NCBI GenBank assembly: GCA_947039055.1 | Contig: CAMQYB010000160.1 | Span: forward strand, 1 to 5,137 | Length of the DNA: 5,137 nucleotides | Source of the DNA: an uncultured Deferribacteraceae bacterium | Lineage (GTDB): Bacteria; Chrysiogenota; Deferribacteres; Deferribacterales; Mucispirillaceae | Direction: 5' to 3' | Shown: positions 1 to 5,137 of the stretch, in pieces | How the letters are laid out: every line of letters begins with the position of its first letter | How positions within the stretch are numbered: position 1 is the first letter of the stretch | Made by a program: the position numbers and the translations under genes | Notes under the pieces: generated by a model | What the model saw: the letters and a program-made list of their open reading frames with translations, nothing else | What the model was told of the DNA's origin: nothing | Databases searched by the model: none

Positions 1-42
1 ATTTAGATAAATGTATTTAGGTATATGTATTTAGGTGACATT
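1..42. repeat. Three tandem 14-bp units, ATTTAGRT core
   Basis: Three head-to-tail 14-bp units lie at 1-14, 15-28 and 29-42. Each begins ATTTAG(A/G)T. Units 1 and 2 differ at two positions, while unit 3 keeps only the first 8 bases well. The 12-mer ATGTATTTAGGT occurs exactly at 11-22 and 25-36. The array touches the left edge, so more units may lie outside. It ends about 30 bp before the start codon of the propeller lipoprotein, so it could be a regulator-binding array, but low-complexity AT sequence is an equally good explanation. No clear -35/-10 pair was found in 1-60. Confidence 0.5.
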
Positions 43-73
43 TAATCAATTTTAAATCAACGGAGGGTTTAAT

Positions 74-1108
74 ATGTTTAGTAAAGTAGTGGTATCTCTT
101 TGTGCGTCAGTTATGTTATTTGGTTGTCCGAAAAATAAATCGGATGCTATAGACACAGCAGATGTGCAAATCGAGAAAGGTAATAGTATTAATAGCGAAG
201 TAATAAATGTAGTCGCAACTAATAGTAAAGGTGTTCAGACAAAATTAGATGCGATTAGATATAATCTTGCAAATCTATCAACTCCTGAAAGTGTTGTTGT
301 GCATAACGGAGATATCTATGTATCAAACATAGGTGGACAACCAGGACAATCGCCAGACATGGGATTTATTACAAAATTTGATGGAAATGAAAACATAAAA
401 CTATGTGATGGAGCGACTACTTTAAACGATCCTAAAGGGTTTGCGTTCATGGGTGATAATTATTTATTAATATCTAATCATCCTAATATTACGCTTATCA
501 AAATCATGGATAACGATAAATGTGTAGAAATTCAATCAACACCTCTTGAGGGTGGAGCTGGATTTTTAAACGATGTTGTACGTCTTAATGATAACACTGT
601 ATTTGTAACGGATACTGGTAAAGGAACGATATCTAAAGTGACTATCAATGAAAAGTTTGACGGCTTCACTATTGAAACATTAAAAGGTATAAATCTTAAC
701 GGTATTAACGGTGTTACATTCGATCCTAATAGTAGCACTCTATATTTTGTAACATCAACTTTTGGTGGCGATGCTACAAAAGGAGATCTATATAGCGTTC
801 AACTTGATAAAGATTTCAATCTATCAAGCGAACTTGTTAAATGGAACAATAAACAGATCGGTGCTGGTGGACTTGATGGTATTGCATTACTTAGCGACAA
901 TAAGTTAATTATCTCTGATTGGGGTGTGAACGGTGCTGATAATAATGCTATGTTATATATATATGATATACCAACAAAATTTTTATCAGCGACTATAAGT
1001 GGAGAGATAACTGCAACTGCTGATATAACAGTTGAAGAAAACATTGTCTATCTTCCTGAGTTTAGCAAAAACAGAATTAGTACAATTGATCTAACAAGTG
1101 GTAAGTAG
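74..1108 (+). CDS. SMP-30/gluconolactonase-like six-bladed beta-propeller lipoprotein
   Basis: This 344-residue protein is probably an exported lipoprotein. It has a short N-terminus with Lys4, a hydrophobic stretch and the lipobox LFGC ending at Cys18, then a polar linker to about residue 60. Six recurring blade motifs (hydrophobic strand, short D/N/G turn, then a 'lyvsd'-like strand) start near residues 71, 120, 166, 211, 267 and 317, giving a six-bladed propeller. Four positions match the metal ligands of the SMP-30/gluconolactonase family by local motif: Glu72 (PES), Asn166 (LND), Asn212 (ING) and Asp268 (LDG). This suggests a divalent-metal lactonase-like or ester-hydrolase activity in the periplasm or at the cell surface, but substrate and activity are inferred. 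Cys111 and Cys150 could form a disulfide. The start at 74 is supported by GGAGGG at 62-67, six bases upstream. A strong terminator follows, and the upstream gene is not visible. An NHL or strictosidine-synthase-like propeller without catalysis is the main alternative. Confidence 0.8.
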   Translation: MFSKVVVSLCASVMLFGCPKNKSDAIDTADVQIEKGNSINSEVINVVATNSKGVQTKLDAIRYNLANLSTPESVVVHNGDIYVSNIGGQPGQSPDMGFITKFDGNENIKLCDGATTLNDPKGFAFMGDNYLLISNHPNITLIKIMDNDKCVEIQSTPLEGGAGFLNDVVRLNDNTVFVTDTGKGTISKVTINEKFDGFTIETLKGINLNGINGVTFDPNSSTLYFVTSTFGGDATKGDLYSVQLDKDFNLSSELVKWNNKQIGAGGLDGIALLSDNKLIISDWGVNGADNNAMLYIYDIPTKFLSATISGEITATADITVEENIVYLPEFSKNRISTIDLTSGK

Positions 1109-1144
1109 TAGTTTAATAACAATCTGTTAAAACAGTAAATTATA

Positions 1145-1202
1145 ATACTTCTCTAGATAAAAGATTAGAAAATAATTTTATTTAGGGAAGTATATTTTTT
1201 TT
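1145..1202 (+). terminator. Strong intrinsic terminator after the propeller gene
   Basis: An 18-bp stem pairs 1145-1162 with 1176-1193 around a 13-base loop (1163-1175). A run of eight T follows at 1195-1202. All positions pair in RNA, with two U-G/G-U wobbles (1152-1186 and 1156-1182). On the opposite strand these become A/C mismatches and there is no matching T-run, so it acts in the + direction. It starts 36 bases after the propeller stop codon and separates that gene from the small downstream gene. Confidence 0.85.
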
Positions 1203-1209
1203 AAAATCT

Positions 1210-1240
1210 AATTTAGATATGATATTATTTTATCTAAATT
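1210..1240. promoter_or_regulatory. Perfect 10-bp inverted repeat, possible operator or 5'-UTR hairpin
   Basis: AATTTAGATA at 1210-1219 is the exact reverse complement of TATCTAAATT at 1231-1240, with 11 bases between. The dyad ends three bases before the AGAGG ribosome binding site of the small gene. Inside it, TATGAT at 1218-1223 resembles a -10 hexamer, but the matching -35 position falls in the terminator T-run and is not convincing. The same ATTTAGATA half-site occurs at 1-9. It may be an operator over a promoter, or a hairpin near the translation start. The function is inferred from position only. Confidence 0.4.
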
Positions 1241-1242
1241 TT

Positions 1243-1247
1243 AGAGG
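1243..1247 (+). promoter_or_regulatory. Ribosome binding site that sets the small gene's start
   Basis: AGAGG lies 10 bases before the ATG at 1258. The in-frame ATG at 1219 has no comparable site and sits inside the inverted repeat 1210-1240, so the later start is preferred. Confidence 0.55.
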
Positions 1248-1257
1248 TAAACTTTAT

Positions 1258-1509
1258 ATGTATCAAATAAATGATAGAGTGATTTTAGAAACTTTTTTAG
1301 GCGATGTAAAACAGAGCGATATAGATAGCGATAATGAAAACTACTTTCTACTAATAGGTAAGTGTGGAGTAATACTTGAGATAAATGAAAAAGATAAACA
1401 AGTATTAATTCTATTTGATGAAAGCTTAGATGATCTTGGTTTAATTAATCATAATGATATAAAAAACAGTTTATGGATTTATAAATCTGATATCAAGAAA
1501 CTTGTGTAA
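1258..1509 (+). CDS. Small conserved-looking hypothetical protein, SH3-like barrel pattern
   Basis: I do not recognise a named family. With the start at 1258 the product is 83 residues; the longest frame from 1219 would add 13 residues (MILFYLNF...) and has no ribosome binding site. The protein is acidic and predicted cytoplasmic, without signal peptide or membrane segment. Its layout resembles a small SH3-like or KOW-like barrel: a first strand around residues 3-11 (INDRVIL), a glycine turn and strand GKCGVILEI at 34-42, a strand QVLILFDESL at 48-57, then the C-terminal NSLWIYKSDIKKL at 70-82. Such folds often bind nucleic acid or protein partners, but nothing here identifies a ligand. The single Cys36 is not in a metal motif. 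Terminators on both sides suggest independent transcription. Its codon use and AT content look like those of the neighbours, with no sign of transfer. Confidence 0.65.
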   Translation: MYQINDRVILETFLGDVKQSDIDSDNENYFLLIGKCGVILEINEKDKQVLILFDESLDDLGLINHNDIKNSLWIYKSDIKKLV

Positions 1510-1537
1510 CGAGAATTGAAATCAAACATATCTTCTA

Positions 1538-1566
1538 AGATCTAACCGTTTAGGTACTGCTTTTTT
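1538..1566 (+). terminator. Probable intrinsic terminator after the small gene
   Basis: A hairpin pairs 1538-1545 with 1550-1558: eight pairs including one U-G wobble, one bulged A at 1556, and the loop CCGT at 1546-1549. Six T follow at 1561-1566, and the T-rich stretch continues to 1579. The stem is weaker than the one at 1145-1193. A longer-range 7-bp pairing (CGTTTAG 1547-1553 with CTAAACG 1580-1586) could compete with it or add to it. Confidence 0.5.
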
Positions 1567-1635
1567 ATTATTATTTTTTCTAAACGAATTTTAAAAGATA
1601 CTCAACTTCTTTTAATTTATTTATTAAGGTACACG

Positions 1636-1644
1636 TGGTAAAAT
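1636..1644 (+). promoter_or_regulatory. Candidate extended -10 promoter for the aldehyde dehydrogenase unit
   Basis: TGGTAAAAT fits an extended -10 element (TG, one base, then a 5/6 match to TATAAT). The expected -35 position, 1616-1621 (TTTATT), is poor, as is common with extended -10 promoters. Transcription would start near 1651, about 39 bases before the preferred start codon. A perfect 12-bp palindrome AATAAATTTATT (1642-1653) overlaps its downstream edge, and CACGTG (1632-1637) overlaps its upstream edge. In sequence this AT-rich, such matches can arise by chance. Confidence 0.3.
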
Positions 1645-1679
1645 AAATTTATTACAAACAGAGTTTACAGTATCAAAAT

Positions 1680-1683
1680 GGAG
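1680..1683 (+). promoter_or_regulatory. Ribosome binding site that sets the aldehyde dehydrogenase start
   Basis: GGAG lies six bases before the ATG at 1690. The earlier in-frame ATG at 1678 overlaps this site and has only a weak AGAG 14 bases upstream. The start at 1690 therefore fits better and removes four residues (MESP). Confidence 0.6.
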
Positions 1684-1689
1684 TCCCCT

Positions 1690-3054
1690 ATGATAAAAAC
1701 GGATATAGAGAATATTAAAAAGTTTTTTAACAGTAACAGCACAAAAAGTTATAGCTACCGTATTGCTATGCTTGATAAGCTGTTAAGTATCACAAAACAG
1801 TATGAAGATGAAATAATCGAAGCATTAAACTATGATCTTGGTAAATCTGAAACTGAAGCATATATAACAGAAATTGCTGCGATTAAAAATGAGATAAAAT
1901 ATTATAAAAATAATCTTAAAAAGTTTATGAAACCAGAGAGTGTTTCTACTCCAAAAACAATTTTCCCAGCTAAATCATATATTATAAGAGAACCGAAAGG
2001 GGTTGTGTTAATCATCTCACCGTGGAACTATCCGTTCTATCTATCGCTCTCCCCTCTTGTGCTTGCTATTGCTACTGGAAACTGTGTGGTTATTAAACCA
2101 TCTGAATTAACTGAGAAATCAACATTATTAATTGAAAAAATGATAAATGAGTCTTTTGATAATAATTATATAAAAGTAATTAGTGGTGGAATTGACACTA
2201 CAAATGAACTGTTAGAAAACAGGTTTGATCATATCTTCTTTACAGGTAGCACAACTGTTGGTAGAATTATAATGCAGAAGGCTGCAAATCATTTAACTCC
2301 TGTAACTTTAGAGTTAGGTGGTAAGTCTCCAGTTATAGTCGATCACACAGCAGATATTAAACTTGCTGCTAAAAGAATTATATGGGGAAAACTGTTAAAC
2401 GCAGGACAAACGTGTATTGCGCCTGATTACGTTTACGCACATATGTCTATTAAAGATGAACTAATAAAAGCGATGATTTCAACGATCCACACCTTTTATT
2501 CAGAAAGTCCGATAGAGAGTATTGACTACCAAAGAGTTATAAATGAGAAACACTTTAACCGTATTATATCATTAATAAAAAAAGAAAATGTTGTATATGG
2601 TGGAAACTATGATATAAATACACTTAAAATAGAACCGACAATAATTGACAATGTGACATTAGATGATAAAGTAATGCAAGATGAAATATTTGCTCCTATA
2701 CTGCCTATATTGCCATATAACGATTTAACAGAAGTTATTAATAATATAAAAAACGGTGAGAAACCTTTATCGCTTTATATATTTACTGATGATGATGCAA
2801 CTAAGAAACGTATAACTCATGAAGTGTCATTTGGTGGCGGTACAATCAACGATACGTTGCAACATCTTTTAAACGATAACCTACCTTTTGGTGGGATTGG
2901 AAGTTCTGGAATAGGAAAATATCATGGTAGATTTGGATTTGATGAATTGTCTAATTTAAAGTCTATAGTTGATAAAAGTAAAAAACTTGATATATTCTTA
3001 AGGTACCCTCCATACAAGGGTAAGCTGAAACTATTGAAACTATTTTTAAAATAA
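1690..3054 (+). CDS. NAD(P)+-dependent aldehyde dehydrogenase, ALDH3 (class 3) type
   Basis: This soluble enzyme should oxidise an aldehyde to the carboxylic acid with NAD(P)+. The product is 454 residues from the ATG at 1690, or 458 from 1678, which is normal for bacterial class-3 ALDHs. Residue numbers below use the 454-residue form. Motifs in order are SPWNYP at 110-115 with the oxyanion Asn113; VIKPSE at 134-139 with the cofactor Lys136; FTGS at 184-187; LELGGKSP at 207-214 with the general base Glu208; NAGQTC at 237-242 with the nucleophile Cys242; EIFAP at 332-336 with cofactor-binding Glu332 and Phe334; and PFGGIGSSGIGKYHGRFGF at 399-417. The last motif and the C-terminal RYPPYKGKLKLLK place it in the ALDH3 branch. 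All expected catalytic residues are present. The tail is basic and hydrophobic (residues 438-454), which might favour membrane association, but it is not a clear transmembrane helix. Substrate is not determinable; fatty or aromatic aldehydes are typical for the branch. It is probably the first gene of a unit with the polyprenyl synthase and apbE. Confidence 0.93.
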   Translation: MIKTDIENIKKFFNSNSTKSYSYRIAMLDKLLSITKQYEDEIIEALNYDLGKSETEAYITEIAAIKNEIKYYKNNLKKFMKPESVSTPKTIFPAKSYIIREPKGVVLIISPWNYPFYLSLSPLVLAIATGNCVVIKPSELTEKSTLLIEKMINESFDNNYIKVISGGIDTTNELLENRFDHIFFTGSTTVGRIIMQKAANHLTPVTLELGGKSPVIVDHTADIKLAAKRIIWGKLLNAGQTCIAPDYVYAHMSIKDELIKAMISTIHTFYSESPIESIDYQRVINEKHFNRIISLIKKENVVYGGNYDINTLKIEPTIIDNVTLDDKVMQDEIFAPILPILPYNDLTEVINNIKNGEKPLSLYIFTDDDATKKRITHEVSFGGGTINDTLQHLLNDNLPFGGIGSSGIGKYHGRFGFDELSNLKSIVDKSKKLDIFLRYPPYKGKLKLLKLFLK

Positions 3055-3064
3055 TAATTAACAG

Positions 3065-3081
3065 TATATATTACATATATA
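3065..3081. repeat. AT-only 7-bp inverted repeat in the gap before the polyprenyl synthase gene
   Basis: TATATAT (3065-3071) and ATATATA (3075-3081) form a perfect inverted repeat around TAC. No T-run follows, so it is not an intrinsic terminator. It could be a weak hairpin, a protein site or a -10-rich internal promoter region (TATATT at 3067-3072), or simply AT-rich spacer. Confidence 0.3.
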
Positions 3082-3101
3082 TAAAGTAGATGGGGATTTA
3101 G

Positions 3102-4076
3102 ATGACTTTTGATGAAATAATGTCTTTGGTGCAAAACGAAATGAAATTGGTGGAGGATGCTCTTTATAGCAATATTGATACAAATGTAAAAGTTTTAGAT
3201 GAAGTTATAAGATACCTTATATCTAGTGGTGGAAAAAGAATTCGTCCATTATTAACTGTCTTATCTGCAAAAGCAGTATCATCTAAATCTACAAAATATA
3301 TCGAACTTGCATCAATTATAGAGTACCTACATAACGCTACTTTACTGCATGATGATATTATAGACGGTGCCACATATAGAAGAAATATACCATCTGCTAA
3401 CAATAAATACGGTAACGATATAGCTGTGCTGACTGGAGATTATCTTTATTCAAGAAGTTACATATTATTAACTGATATTGAAAATATAGGGATACAAAAA
3501 ATCTTATCAAAAGTTGCTCTCACTATGAGTGAGGGAGAAGTTATTCAACTTATTTCAACTGCAAAACTTGATACGACATTAGATGATTACTTGAAAATTA
3601 TTAGATCAAAAACAGCTGTACTTTTCTCTGCTGCTTGCGAAGTTGGAGCAATAATCGGAAATGTTAAAGAGAAAGAAGCTAAATATTTTGCAGAGTTTGG
3701 TGAAAAATTAGGGATAGCTTTTCAGATGAGTGATGACTTATTAGATTATATCGGTGATGAAACTGAAACAGGAAAAAATAGAGGAACTGATCTTAAAGAA
3801 GGTAAAATAACTATCCCTGTTCTGCTTCTGCTTGAACTAGTTGAAAGTGATGTAAAAGAGAAAATAGGCAAAATAATTTTAAGTGATAATATCGCCGTTG
3901 AAGAATTTGATTATATCAGAAATCTAATAGTAGAACATAGTGTAGATAAAATGGTTTCACAGATGGTTCTTGATAATATGACTGAAGCTATAAACGCATT
4001 ATCAACTATTAAAGATTCAGATTATAAGACAGCTTTAATCTCTTTAGCTAATCTTCTAATTAATAGAAAAAATTAA
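3102..4076 (+). CDS. ispB: Trans-polyprenyl diphosphate synthase, long-chain IspB type
   Basis: This enzyme condenses isopentenyl diphosphate onto an allylic diphosphate to make the long polyprenyl chain that becomes a quinone tail. At 324 residues it matches the usual IspB length. Motifs in order are GGKRIRP at 43-49 for IPP binding; the first Asp-rich motif DDIID at 84-88, within LLHDDIID; the RR pair at 93-94; the KT pair at 170-171; the second Asp-rich motif FQMSDDLLD at 207-215; and GTDLKEGKITIP at 228-239. All Mg2+-binding aspartates are present. The residues four and five before the first motif are small (Thr80, Ala79) rather than aromatic. In this family that allows long products (about C30 or more) rather than farnesyl or geranylgeranyl diphosphate; exact length cannot be read. 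The start at 3102 is supported by GGGGA at 3092-3096, five bases upstream; an in-frame ATG at 3090 runs into a stop at once. It lies 47 bp after the aldehyde dehydrogenase and 28 bp before apbE, probably co-transcribed. A medium-chain or heptaprenyl synthase subunit is the main alternative. Confidence 0.92.
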   Translation: MTFDEIMSLVQNEMKLVEDALYSNIDTNVKVLDEVIRYLISSGGKRIRPLLTVLSAKAVSSKSTKYIELASIIEYLHNATLLHDDIIDGATYRRNIPSANNKYGNDIAVLTGDYLYSRSYILLTDIENIGIQKILSKVALTMSEGEVIQLISTAKLDTTLDDYLKIIRSKTAVLFSAACEVGAIIGNVKEKEAKYFAEFGEKLGIAFQMSDDLLDYIGDETETGKNRGTDLKEGKITIPVLLLLELVESDVKEKIGKIILSDNIAVEEFDYIRNLIVEHSVDKMVSQMVLDNMTEAINALSTIKDSDYKTALISLANLLINRKN

Positions 4077-4104
4077 TTAAGAGATTACAATTATTAGAAA
4101 TTTT

Positions 4105-5082
4105 ATGAAAGTAAATCTACTATATCTTATATTTCTTTTTGTGCCTCTCATAATCTCTTGTAGTCAAAATAAATTCACTACTACAAACAGTTTTACGATG
4201 GGAACTTTTATATCTATCAGCCATAAAAAAAACGAAAGCAAAATCGTAGAAAATGCACTTAATCAACTAACTTTATGGATATCAAATTTAGAAACTGATA
4301 TAGATAAAATCAACTCAGCACCAATTAATACAACAATCAATAATCTGACAGATGACACAAATATATTACTCAACTTAGCAGATAAATATCACACAATATC
4401 TAGCGGTGAATATGATATTACTGTCAACACATTGACATCTCTGTACGGATTTAATAGTGATAAATATAAAACTCCAACAGCTGATGCTATCACTTATGCA
4501 AAGGGTGAGATCGGTTTTGACAATCTTAAAATTGATAATAATACTGTTATCAAAAAGAGTGATTTAAAGATAGATCTATCGGCTACTGGTAAAGGCTATC
4601 TTGTTGATAAACTTAGTAAATACCTAATAGATAATGGTATAGATAATTTTATTATTAACATCGGTGGCGATATGTATGTTAAGGGAGATAAGGGTAAAAG
4701 ATTATTTAATATAGCTATTCAGTCCCCTACTTTAGATAAAGAATTTGCAACAACATTGACACTGAAAAATAAGGCTGTTGCAACAAGTGGCAACTATGAA
4801 AGAAATATAATAGATATTAATGGCAACAAGATAAATCATATTTTTTCAGGAATAAGTTTAGAGAGTGTGAATAGATATCAATCGGTATCAGTTATAGCAG
4901 ATACAGTTGAAGAGGCTGACTCATTTGCAACGGTATTTTATCTGCTTGATCTAAAAAAGATAGAAAAGTTATGTGCTGAATATAATGTTGCTGTGATGAT
5001 TATTGATGACAAATCAGAAGTGATAAAATTCTGTAACTTTGCACAATATGAAAATAGCGTTAACAAAAAAGTAGCTGAGTAA
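4105..5082 (+). CDS. apbE: ApbE-type FAD:protein FMN transferase, lipoprotein
   Basis: ApbE uses FAD and Mg2+ to attach FMN through a phosphoester bond to Ser/Thr of target flavoproteins, such as Rnf/Nqr subunits or exported flavocytochromes, outside the cytoplasm. The 325 residues begin with a signal peptide (Lys2, a hydrophobic core at 5-17) and the lipobox IISC ending at Cys19, so it should be membrane-anchored. Family features in order are TMGT at 31-34; YDITVNTLTSLYGF at 103-116; DLSATGKGYLVD at 157-168 with conserved Lys163; NIGGD at 185-189; ATSGNYER at 226-233; NHIFSG at 244-249; and the metal-binding pair Asp272/Thr276 in EADSFAT. One oddity is that the usual DPxTG loop after His245 reads SGISLES, so that part of the active-site rim is altered. 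No good ribosome binding site precedes the ATG; AAGAGA at 4079-4084 is 20 bases away. The short 28-bp gap suggests coupling or re-initiation after the polyprenyl synthase. The start is fixed by the signal peptide. Confidence 0.92.
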   Translation: MKVNLLYLIFLFVPLIISCSQNKFTTTNSFTMGTFISISHKKNESKIVENALNQLTLWISNLETDIDKINSAPINTTINNLTDDTNILLNLADKYHTISSGEYDITVNTLTSLYGFNSDKYKTPTADAITYAKGEIGFDNLKIDNNTVIKKSDLKIDLSATGKGYLVDKLSKYLIDNGIDNFIINIGGDMYVKGDKGKRLFNIAIQSPTLDKEFATTLTLKNKAVATSGNYERNIIDINGNKINHIFSGISLESVNRYQSVSVIADTVEEADSFATVFYLLDLKKIEKLCAEYNVAVMIIDDKSEVIKFCNFAQYENSVNKKVAE

Positions 5083-5137
5083 CAGGGTTGCAAAATCGAA
5101 TGATCACCTAGCAGAAAATCGGTTTGACGTTGGTGTT
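5083..5137. other. Unassigned 3' tail with higher G+C
   Basis: These 55 bases follow the apbE stop and run to the edge. They hold about 25 G/C (roughly 45%), well above the rest of the window. The 7-mer AAAATCG occurs at 5092-5098 and 5115-5121. On the + strand, the frame starting at 5075 (CTG) stays open to the edge, reading NRVAKSNDHLAENRFDVGV from 5081, but it has no ATG, GTG or TTG start. On the - strand, the distal ends of reading frames with stops at 5108-5110 (CTA on +) or 5103-5105 (TCA on +) are possible. No terminator for apbE is visible here. Confidence 0.4.

Noticed and set aside
35..63. Possible -35 (GTGACA at 35-40) for the propeller gene
   Set aside because: No acceptable -10 hexamer lies 15-19 bp downstream, so a promoter call here is not supported.
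532..1044. Minus-strand open frames at 532-738 and 799-1044
   Set aside because: They lie wholly inside the propeller gene in antisense, have low-complexity hydrophobic or serine-rich translations and no recognisable domain or ribosome binding site.
1124..1135. Short inverted repeat CTGTT/AACAG after the propeller gene
   Set aside because: It has five pairs with a 2-base loop and no T-run; the strong hairpin at 1145-1193 explains termination better.
1219..1257. Thirteen-codon N-terminal extension of the small gene starting at ATG 1219
   Set aside because: No ribosome binding site precedes it, and it overlaps the inverted repeat and -10-like element; AGAGG supports the ATG at 1258.
2922..3134. 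Minus-strand open frame of 70 codons across the aldehyde dehydrogenase/polyprenyl synthase junction
   Set aside because: It overlaps the conserved C-terminus of the aldehyde dehydrogenase and the start of the next gene, and shows no protein-like motif; it is a shadow frame.
3164..3403. Minus-strand open frame of 79 codons
   Set aside because: It is antisense to the first Asp-rich motif region of the polyprenyl synthase, with no independent evidence of coding.
5065..5080. A6G run near the end of apbE as a programmed frameshift into the open frame at 5081
   Set aside because: The run is not in the register of a canonical -1 slippery heptamer, and the downstream frame has a TAG at 5072-5074, so a shift at the A-run would stop immediately.
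1..5137. CRISPR array, tRNA, rRNA, insertion sequence or toxin-antitoxin pair
   Set aside because: I saw no regularly spaced long repeats, no cloverleaf-like segment, no transposase frame or terminal repeats, and no pair of small overlapping genes.

Overview
The window is AT-rich (about 30% G+C by eye) and carries five complete genes, all on the + strand. Two of the five products begin with a lipoprotein signal peptide (Cys18 and Cys19), and one is a long-chain-type polyprenyl diphosphate synthase. This suggests a low-GC bacterium, probably Gram-negative, that makes isoprenoid quinones and has a periplasmic or outer-surface flavinylation enzyme. The phylum cannot be fixed from the sequence; AT-rich lineages such as Deferribacterota, Campylobacterota or Spirochaetota would all fit.

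Layout. Positions 1-73 hold a 14-bp tandem repeat and a good ribosome binding site. Positions 74-1108 encode a six-bladed SMP-30/gluconolactonase-like beta-propeller lipoprotein. It is followed by a strong intrinsic terminator (1145-1202), so it looks like the last or only gene of its transcript. A perfect 10-bp inverted repeat (1210-1240) then precedes a small uncharacterised protein (1258-1509), which has its own probable terminator (1538-1566). A new unit appears to start near 1636-1644 with a possible extended -10 promoter. It holds a class-3-type aldehyde dehydrogenase (1690-3054), a trans-polyprenyl diphosphate synthase (3102-4076) and an ApbE-type FAD:protein FMN transferase lipoprotein (4105-5082). 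These are spaced 47 and 28 bp apart with no terminator visible between them. The last 55 bases (5083-5137) are visibly richer in G+C and unassigned.

How the genes may work together. The polyprenyl synthase would supply the quinone side chain, and ApbE would attach FMN to exported or membrane redox subunits such as Rnf/Nqr-type proteins or flavocytochromes. Both serve membrane electron transport, so co-transcription is sensible. The aldehyde dehydrogenase may only share the transcript, or may oxidise aldehydes to feed NADH into the same chain. None of the redox partners is in the window.

The gene content is mostly housekeeping or accessory metabolism, and I see no convincing new multi-gene system. 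The points most worth checking are the retained metal-site residues in the propeller lipoprotein, the altered DPxTG loop in ApbE, the recurring ATTTAG boxes including the dyad before the small gene, and the odd 3' tail. Two CDS starts are placed downstream of the longest open frame because ribosome binding sites support the later ATG.
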